Assembly (NCBI RefSeq): GCF_029873635.1
Contig: NC_080427.1
Location: forward strand, 71,455,348 to 71,519,347
Reading direction: 5' to 3'
DNA length: 64,000 nt
Source: Malania oleifera
Taxonomy: Eukaryota > Streptophyta > Magnoliopsida > Santalales > Ximeniaceae
In this document: positions 59,101 through 64,000 of the stretch, piece by piece
Position numbering within the stretch: the stretch's first letter is position 1
How the letters are laid out: each line of letters begins with the position of its first letter
Translations under genes and position numbers: made by a program
Notes under the pieces: model-generated
What the model was told of the DNA's origin: nothing
Seen by the model: the letters and a program-made list of their open reading frames with translations, nothing else
The model's database searches: none

Positions 59101-61446
59101 TTTTGATACTAATGCACTTCAATAGGGGTGAGTGTCCGGTCTGTAAGGTTATTTTGGTTGATTAACCAAAATTTTTCGGTTAAAGAAAATGCTAAATTGA
59201 ACCAAACTGAACAAGATGTCATACCAAATTACTAACCTGACCAAACATTTATTCAGTTAAACCGGTTAACCAAATTAAACAAGTTTCCCGATTCTTCTTG
59301 TGTATTGTTCAATAAATTCCTGTTTCAAACAAATAATTTAATCAATTAAGTGCATAACTTCTCTTACTAAAAAATAGAAAAGCATGAACATGAATTATTA
59401 TATGGCTAAATACAGAAACAGAAGCATGCAAAAGGACTTTATATGCACTACTTTGTGGCACTGTGTATGCCAAAAATGCCATTGCAAATTCACTTCAGCC
59501 ATTACAATAAAAAAGGAGGGTGGTAGCCTGGTAGGGGGAATTGGGTAAGGGAATGGGAAATTGGGAATGAGAATTATTATGTGTTTCATTTAATTGTAAT
59601 AGGCTTTCAAATAGGGTGTGAAAGCCATGTAAGAGTCAGGTTTTGATGAATTTGAATTGAAGCTTGTGATTCCACCCATTCCACACAGCCGCACCCCCCC
59701 TGGCTCCAGTATCTGATTCCTTGTCTTCCTTTCTCTCTCCCAAATTATGTATTGGCTGTAAAGTGTAATTCCATGATGGTGTCCTTCACTGAGGAACCTT
59801 ATTTCATTTGATACAGATTTTTTTTTTTTTGCGATTTATTTATTTATTTTCTCTTGGAGGGGAGGGAGGTTGTAATTCTTTTATGTTGTTCTGTTCTAGT
59901 TCATCAATTATGATTGCATACTTTCAATTTTAAATTTTTTCTATTGATTTCCTGAGGACCCTGTCAAGTTTGATGTAAATTTTTGTGTTTGTCAGTTTGA
60001 TTGTTTCAGTGGCTTGGGTTGCACATATTGTCATATATCTGTTGATTGACCCACCTCTTTCATCCTTCCTCAATGAGGTTTTTATCAAGCTGGATGACAT
60101 CTGGGGTACTTTGCAAAATTTTTGCATCCAATTGTTTCTATTTCCTCCTACATTTCCGGCCATATTTTGAGCTGTATTTTGTTCTGTTTGACCAGGTCTT
60201 TTGGGTACTGCAGCATTTGCATTCTTCTGCTTCTACCTGTTGCTTGCTGTGATTGCTGGGGCAATGATGCTGGGCCTGAGATTAGTCTTCATTACAATTC
60301 ATCCTATGAAGTAATAAATTTGTGTGGTCATTTGAATACGGTGTAACATATTTTTGTTTGTTAATCAGCTGGTTTACATTAGTTGATTGTTTGTCAATTT
60401 GACTTACTTGTTTACAGGTGGGGAGCCACACTTATGAACTCATTTCTTTTTAATGTGGGGCTAATTTTACTTTGCTCCATCAGGTAGGGCTAGTGGATCC
60501 TTTTAACACAATTTATTTTTGCACAGTTGAAGCTCTTATTTGTTCGACTAAAATGATATTTGGACTGGCCTGATACAAGGTTACTATTTAATGATGGATA
60601 GTGTAACCCCTGGGTTTTTCAAGTTAATGTCTATGAGCTTGGAAACTCTTGAAGAAAATGATATTACTTCCTGTGCCATTAGCTTTGCATCCTAGCATTT
60701 GAACAATTTTTCTTAGCTATGCTAAAAAAGTGCTATTGAATTGATTGAACACTACCTAAGAAATTGCGGTGTTGGGAGCTGTGTTGTCTGTAGTTTTGGC
60801 TACGAAATATCTGACTTCAAATAAGCATGTTATGAGGATCAGTTGAAATTGATGAAATTGCATGAGTTACCCATGGACAATATTATTCATTTCAGATGGG
60901 AGGAGGCTTAGCTGAATGGAAGCTAAATCCAAATGATTGGGATTAAGGCTTAAATATTATCATAGAAGACTGCCATTTGTTGTTAACCTAGATAATATGC
61001 TTTGTTGATTAATATTAGATTTTGATCTTGCTTGGTTTTTGCTTTGCCAGTGTGATTCAGTTTTGTGCTACTGCTTTTGCATATTATGCTCAAGCAACTG
61101 CTGCTCAGGAAATATTTGGTCACACATTGCAATCGCTACGTGGAATTAAATATTTGTACAAGTAAGTTACAACTACTTTCTTGTAATAAATTTCTGATTA
61201 GGCACACATACTGTACTAATCTGGTCATACATTTTGGTTATTGTTTGCAGGTACAATGTGTTTCAAATTGCTTTCATTGTTCTAGCAGGGTTGACTTTCG
61301 TCTACTATGCAGCCTTTGTGAGTTTCACTCTACCAATTCACTTTCTTTTTTACCTGGCCTTCAATCTAAAAACTATTTTGTTGATGTTGGAATTTTAGGG
61401 TTGGAGGAGAAGAAAACCCAGTGGCAGGTTCCAGCTTTCCACTTGA
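42091..61446 (+). CDS. LMBR1-domain (LMBD1/LIMR-type) membrane protein, 14 exons
   Basis: Exons: 42091-42440, 42646-42731, 44403-44518, 44688-44798, 45307-45405, 45511-45633, 46139-46201, 46301-46365, 59996-60105, 60196-60310, 60418-60483, 61051-61161, 61251-61317, 61399-61446; all introns GT-AG, phases agree. They sum to 1530 bp, 509 residues plus TGA, which as I recall equals the Arabidopsis LMBR1-like protein length. The protein opens MGDFNLALVIVAIVVCVLVF, a membrane anchor, and has several more hydrophobic segments, a charged loop with a coiled-coil-like stretch (exons 6-7, KKARELRKAADALHQEE) and a polar tail. Animal LMBD1 works in lysosomal cobalamin export; plants do not use cobalamin, so the plant role is unknown. 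No frame break is seen. Exon 1 and exon 7 donors (GTTCGT, GTGGCA) are weak; that of exon 8 (GTAAGT) is strong. Confidence 0.96.
42732..44402 (+). other. intron 2 of the LMBR1-domain gene, no insert recognised
   Basis: 1.67 kb between GTAATT and AATAG. It is T-rich with no repeat ends, TSD or coding motif that I can support. Long open frames here, and the ones overlapping exons 3-4 in other frames, are chance. Confidence 0.6.
45016..45120 (-). mobile_element. 105-bp 3' end of an RTE-type LINE in intron 4, TSD 16 bp
   Basis: TGTTATTATGCAGTAC occurs on both sides (45000-45015 and 45121-45136). On the minus strand the insert ends with TAGCCGACCCCACTTAGTGG, then AAGGCTTGGTTTTG and a (TTG)n tail. 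The same ending, more worn, is at 41445-41489 in the LINE. So this is a severely 5'-truncated LINE (or a SINE sharing that tail). Confidence 0.88.
49803..50016 (+). repeat. (CTT)n / (CTG)n trinucleotide tracts in the hAT leader
   Basis: Alternating runs of CTT and CTG with a CATCCTG/GCGTCCTG spacer recur three times between 49806 and 50016. They create Leu-rich open frames that I regard as artefacts. The position between the 5' inverted repeat and the transposase ATG suggests untranslated leader. Confidence 0.8.
50030..50330 (+). repeat. three 95-bp tandem repeats in the hAT leader
   Basis: Units start ACTGTTTTTTAATTTATAATAT near 50033, 50131 and 50226, with a partial fourth at 50318. Each has TAATGTAAG (splice-donor-like) and, near its end, TTTTTTTACAG followed by AAATTTAG in units 1 and 2 (acceptor-like; unit 3 reads TTTATTGAAATTTAG). 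Confidence 0.85.
50425..53112 (+). pseudogene. hAT transposase, near intact, one nonsense codon
   Basis: Exons 50425-51397, 51487-52296, 52388-52506 and 52609-53112, all GT-AG and phase-consistent (2406 bp, 801 residues). Domains: BED-type zinc finger (CNFCAKVIRGGIFRAKQH, about residues 30-70), DUF659-like segment (RLSSFAVALESIGQYG to SDGWRD, residues about 190-260), VVTDNASNYVAAG, CAAHCIDLILEDIG, and the C-terminal hAT dimerisation region (ATGCERNWSIFQH, then KRRNRL). The tail is strongly acidic (DDEEEDDD). The only disabling change seen is TAA at 51948-51950 (codon 479), where an aromatic residue is normal before the IYEAMDRAKE block. Introns 1-3 are 80-102 bp. Confidence 0.92.
54308..54524 (+). 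mobile_element. tRNA-derived SINE (217 bp), TSD 13 bp
   Basis: AATGAGTTGTATT is at 54295-54307 and 54525-54537. An A box (GTGGTTTAGGTGG, 54319-54331) and a B box (GTTCAAATCC, 54370-54379) give the pol III promoter spacing of a tRNA-derived SINE. The 3' end is an A-rich AAAAATAAAAAT tail. It lies in intron 8 in the sense direction. Confidence 0.92.
55398..57352 (+). mobile_element. copia LTR (about 390 bp) with PBS, split by a small hAT
   Basis: Starts TGTTGGAAGC at 55398; after the hAT insert the LTR continues (57061 on) with an ATAAATAGGGTG...CATGTAAGAGTTCAG R-like region and ends GGATCA at 57352. TTTGGTAGCAGAGCCC (57353-57368) follows directly, one base from the usual Met-tRNA PBS. The pyrimidine-rich DNA after it (57370-57830, including (TTCCC)n at 57784-57812) would be the leader of the internal region; no gag is readable. 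Confidence 0.65.
55499..57052 (+). mobile_element. non-autonomous hAT (1554 bp), TSD GTTATGTG
   Basis: 8-bp TSD GTTATGTG at 55491-55498 and 57053-57060; terminal inverted repeats TAGGGGTGTACA / TGTACACCCCTA. Subterminal DNA on both sides is packed with AACCGAAACCGAA-type repeats (55515-55665; 56885-57040). The centre has no transposase. It holds a (CCCACG)n tract (about 55955-56003) and CT-rich leader-like DNA of unknown origin, possibly captured host DNA (inference). Confidence 0.9.
58056..58680 (-). mobile_element. solo LTR (625 bp) in intron 8, TSD CAATG
   Basis: CAATG at 58051-58055 and 58681-58685. On the minus strand it starts TGTTGTTTATGG and ends TTTTCACAGCA. U3 has five to six TCGTCGACGAG-type motifs (58450-58600), then a TATA-like TTATATATG (about 58351-58362) and the GTGGATGTAGGC..GCCGAACCACGT block (58221-58250). 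Same family as 8900-9487; the shared parts include GTGGCTCTTATAC near the start. Confidence 0.92.
59123..59290. repeat. possible hAT-related end fragment
   Basis: TAGGGGTGAGTGTCCGGTCTG followed by AACCAAA/GGTTAACC-type repeats (to about 59278) resembles the end of small plant hAT elements of the kind at 55499-57052. No matching right inverted repeat or 8-bp TSD was found, so this is a truncated or chance match. Confidence 0.35.
59570..59813 (+). repeat. copia LTR fragment related to 57130-57352
   Basis: The order TTGTAATAGG, AATAGGGTGTGAAAGCCATG, AAGAGTCAGGTTTTGATGAA, TTGAATTGAAG, ATTCCATGATG and a final CATTTGATACAG follows the 3' part of the copia LTR 2.4 kb upstream, in the same direction. 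CATTTGATACAG would be a worn LTR-end/PBS junction. Upstream half not recognised. Confidence 0.5.
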
Positions 61447-61870
61447 AGTGCATTGTCCAGGACATAATGCACACAACTCAAGCTAGAGGTTTCAAATTTT
61501 TGTGTCATCTTGGAGTGATCTTCATATTCAGATGTTGCCCCTCATTTGGTTCTATTGTTGAACAGTCTTAATAGGCAGACATCTGAGTAAAGCTTGGTAG
61601 CTGCTGTGGACATGAACTGTCGTCTGTTCAAATATCCTCCCCTCTCCTCCCCTCTCCCTTCGTTGTATCTTCCTCTATTTGAACTACGTTATACATAACC
61701 TTCAGTGTGCAGTGAGATATGTTTCAGACCTGTGGAGACTGTTCAAAGAAATACCCCTGATGTAATATATTCATTGAGAGCAAAAGAAAGATATCAACAG
61801 CTAGTTCTTGATCATGTTTTTGTGCATTAAATAATTTTGTGATTGAGTTTTACCTGTATTAGATTGAAAT
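61447..61870 (+). other. 3' UTR of the LMBR1-domain gene (end approximate)
   Basis: Follows TGA at 61444-61446. T-rich, with GATGTAATATATTC (about 61760) and TTAAATAATTTTG (about 61828) as possible far-upstream or near-upstream poly(A) elements; no exact AATAAA. The cleavage site cannot be set from sequence alone. Confidence 0.45.
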
Positions 61871-62066
61871 CTTATTCTTGATTCACCTTGCTATGCAAAC
61901 TGTTCTTTTTTTTTTTCTTGTGTTGCTGACGTGTATCTGAAGGTGGCTTTTTCTTCAAACAATATTATGTAGAATGAGCTCTAGTGACAGATTCTTGGAA
62001 TTTCAAGGGAACTTTGATGTTACAAAGAGGTAGGACAAGTTATCTTGACTGAAATTTTGGTTTTAA

Positions 62067-62288
62067 TTAGTATCTGGATAAGAATAATGCAATAGCAGGG
62101 TTATAGAAGGAGAAGGTTGTCATTTGGCGGGTTGGAAATGTTTTCGACATTAAGATCAATAGATGGAATCCCTTATTGACTATACAACTACTTGCTGTGT
62201 GGAGATTGATGCAGAGGGCTTGTGCCATTGTCAGAGCTTCCCTTCTAAGCATTGTGTCAAATGCAAGGTGAGCTACAAAAGAATGCAT
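62067..62288 (-). pseudogene. possible RNase H-like (RVT_3) fragment of a non-LTR element
   Basis: A 73-codon frame with FVAHLAFDTML, REALTMAQAL and a following hydrophobic SSCIVNKGFHLLI stretch that loosely resembles the middle of plant RVT_3-type RNase H domains (AEALAMAQAL, then VVESDC). The acidic catalytic residue expected after this block is not present. It is short and could be chance. Confidence 0.3.
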
Positions 62289-62562
62289 ATGATGTGTTAG
62301 GTGCAGGCCTATGGCGTATTGGACATGCTCAGGAGAGTTGCAAGAAAAATGAGGTCATTGTGGAAGGTATTGGCAATGTGTTGGATGTCTTGAGGAGGTA
62401 ATCGTCATGGCAAACAAATATAACGTTACTACTTGTTAATGGAGTAGCTACACTCGGTTAGCTTTGGGCAGTGAATAAGAGAAAATGTTTTGAGGTACTA
62501 CCATAAAGCTGAGGACAAGAATGTAGGGATTGAAGTTAACTGTGAGAAAGTCGTGAACCTAC

Positions 62563-63056
62563 TGAAGTTAGTTAATTCAGTTATTTAGTTGAAAAGTCAG
62601 CAAACAACTCAGCTTACAGTCAGTAGAACATTCAACAATAAAATTATTCAGTCAACAAGTTGCAGCCAGTGTGATTCTTGTTCAAAGTTCTGTTTAGTTT
62701 TTCAAAGTGGAATATAGCTGTCATCCATTAATAACAAAGGAGTGAGTTATTTAGTCTAGGAACTTGTCATATTCTTTACCTTATTTTTAGGTTTATTTAA
62801 TGAGTTGTTAAGTCCCTAGAATATTAAAATTTCTCACTTATTCCCCATGTACTCTGCTTTATAAATAGTAGCCTTATCCCAGTCATTTTAAGTAGTGAAA
62901 AAATAGAAAAGAATCTAAAAATTTCAGCAAAAATTGCTGTAGCACTTTAGCTTTTTATATATGTAATTTCTTCATCAAGTTAGTAAATTAAAGAGGCATT
63001 TTTTAGTTTTTTTTTTTTTTTCTGATTTTTTTGTTTTTCTTTCTTCTGTTCCAACA
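62563..63056 (+). repeat. 5' LTR of a copia element (start approximate)
   Basis: Ends TGTTCCAACA at 63056, four bases before TTGGTATTAGAGCC (63061-63074), a Met-type PBS. A TATA box TTATAAATAG is at 62859-62868. The start TGAAGTTAG at 62563 is a guess from the TG rule and typical size. The 3' LTR is outside the window. Confidence 0.65.
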
Positions 63057-63074
63057 AAATTTGGTATTAGAGCC

Positions 63075-64000
63075 ATGTTGTCCAGCACCTCTTCCTCTGT
63101 TGGAACTATATTCAATTATTCTCAAAACCAAGTACCCATCTTCGAAGGAGAAAATTATGGGTACTGGGTTCATCAAATGAAAATTTTCTTCATTGCACGA
63201 GACTTATGGGAGATTATTGAAGAAGGCTATGATGATTCAACTTCAGCAAATGATGATTCATCCTCTACAAACACAAGCACAACAACCTCATCTCAGAGAT
63301 CTGCCCAAAACAAAAAATAAAAATAAAAATAAAAATAATGCTCTTGCTTTGAGTTATCTTCATCAAGGGATCTGCAAGACCATCTATCCCTGCATCTTTA
63401 GCATTCAAAAGGCTAAAGGCGCATGGTGCTACAGAAGGAATTTCAAGGAAACAATAACGTGGTCGCGATTCGACTACAATCTCTTTGGAAAAACTTTGAT
63501 TGCTTGGCAATGAAAGATTCTGAAAGCATCAAAGAGTTTTTCTTCAAGGTTGCTGAAATAGTCAACCAAATCAGATAGAAGAAAAAAGATCATTGAAAAA
63601 ATTCTTAGAAGTTTACCACCAAAATTCGATCATGTAACTGCAGCAATTGAAGAATCAAAAGACCTCTCAATTATGACTATGTTTGACCTCTGTGGTTCTT
63701 TAGAATCACATAAGGAAATAATTAAAAGATCTTCAGGTCAGCCCTTGGAGCAGGCTTTTCAATCAAAGCTCAATTTGAACCGGAAAAATCAAGGGAGGAA
63801 GGAAGATTTTCAGCAACAAGAATAGTCTCAAAGAGACCAAAATAATCAGTCTCGTGGTCGTGGAAGAGGCCGTGGCAGAGGTAGGAATTTTTGGTCTCAA
63901 AGGTCCAGCAATCAAGGACAGAATTGCATCATATGCAACAAGTCAAATCACACCTTAGCTGAATGCTATTTAAGGTGTAAAAGGTCCCGTATTCCAAACC
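63075..64000 (+). pseudogene. copia gag, 5' part, running off the window
   Basis: ATG at 63075 overlaps the end of the PBS region, as is usual. The first 81 codons (VPIFEGENYGYWVHQMKIFFIARDLWEIIEEGY) are the DUF4219/UBN2 start. A (AAAAT)n tract at 63315-63340 adds stops, then the frame shifts at least twice (near 63410-63430), giving LQSLWKNFDCLAMKDSESIKEFF, LPPKFDHVTAAIEES, an RGRGRGRGR segment and a CCHC knuckle CIICNKSNHTLAEC (about 63925-63966). Pol would follow beyond 64000. Disabled by stops and shifts. Confidence 0.85.

Larger units (their letters stand above)
46366..59995 (+). other. intron 8, 13.6 kb, TE-filled
   Basis: Donor TTAGG|GTAAGT at 46366 and acceptor TTTGTCAG at 59995 join codons within a Gly (GG|T), keeping frame. 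It holds a solo LTR with a 4.1-kb hAT inside it, a SINE, a copia LTR with a 1.55-kb hAT inside it, a 625-bp solo LTR and smaller fragments. Non-TE stretches (46366-47567, 53602-54294, 54538-55397) show nothing coding; there is a run of 28 A at 47108-47135. Confidence 0.92.

Overview
The window is nuclear DNA of a TE-rich flowering plant, most likely a eudicot with long introns and heavy retrotransposon load. The evidence is one host gene with 14 plant-style exons (GT-AG introns), surrounded and invaded by plant-type copia and gypsy LTR retrotransposons, an RTE-type LINE, hAT DNA transposons and a tRNA-derived SINE. Species cannot be named from the sequence alone. I found no rRNA, functional tRNA or CRISPR locus, and no second intact host gene.

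Layout. 1-3.5 kb: minus-strand Tat-like gypsy element (RT, protease, gag, 5' LTR), decayed. 3.5-5.3 kb: AT-rich, no gene. 5.3-10.1 kb: stacked minus-strand copia remnants (LTR, RNase H, gag); the gag is split by a 588-bp solo LTR with an exact 5-bp target duplication (TSD). 11.55-26.07 kb: a minus-strand solo LTR split by a 12.4-kb plus-strand LTR element (TSD AATAC) that has gag but no recognisable pol. That element in turn carries a solo LTR in its 5' LTR and another in its gag. 26.24-41.49 kb: a 5'-truncated LINE (14-bp TSD) split by a 14.1-kb gypsy-type array LTR-int-LTR-int-LTR (TSD GTATG); two of its LTRs carry further solo LTRs. 41.5-61.9 kb: the host gene, an LMBR1-domain (LMBD1/LIMR family) membrane protein of 509 residues. 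Its intron 8 is 13.6 kb long and contains a solo LTR with a 4.1-kb hAT transposon inside it, a SINE, a copia LTR with a small hAT inside it, and another solo LTR. 62.56-64 kb: start of a plus-strand copia element running off the window.

The nests give a relative order of events: LINE before the gypsy array before the solo LTRs inside it; outer solo LTR before element A before the solo LTRs inside A; intronic solo LTR before the hAT.

The most unusual signal is not a gene. Almost every well-preserved LTR here, from several unrelated families, has a dense array of short CpG-rich palindromes (for example TCGTCGACGA, TTCGGTCGCCCGAA or TGACAGTTGACTGTCA, depending on family) in the U3 region, usually 10-250 bp upstream of a TATA box on the sense strand of that LTR. 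This looks like a convergently acquired or exchanged promoter module.
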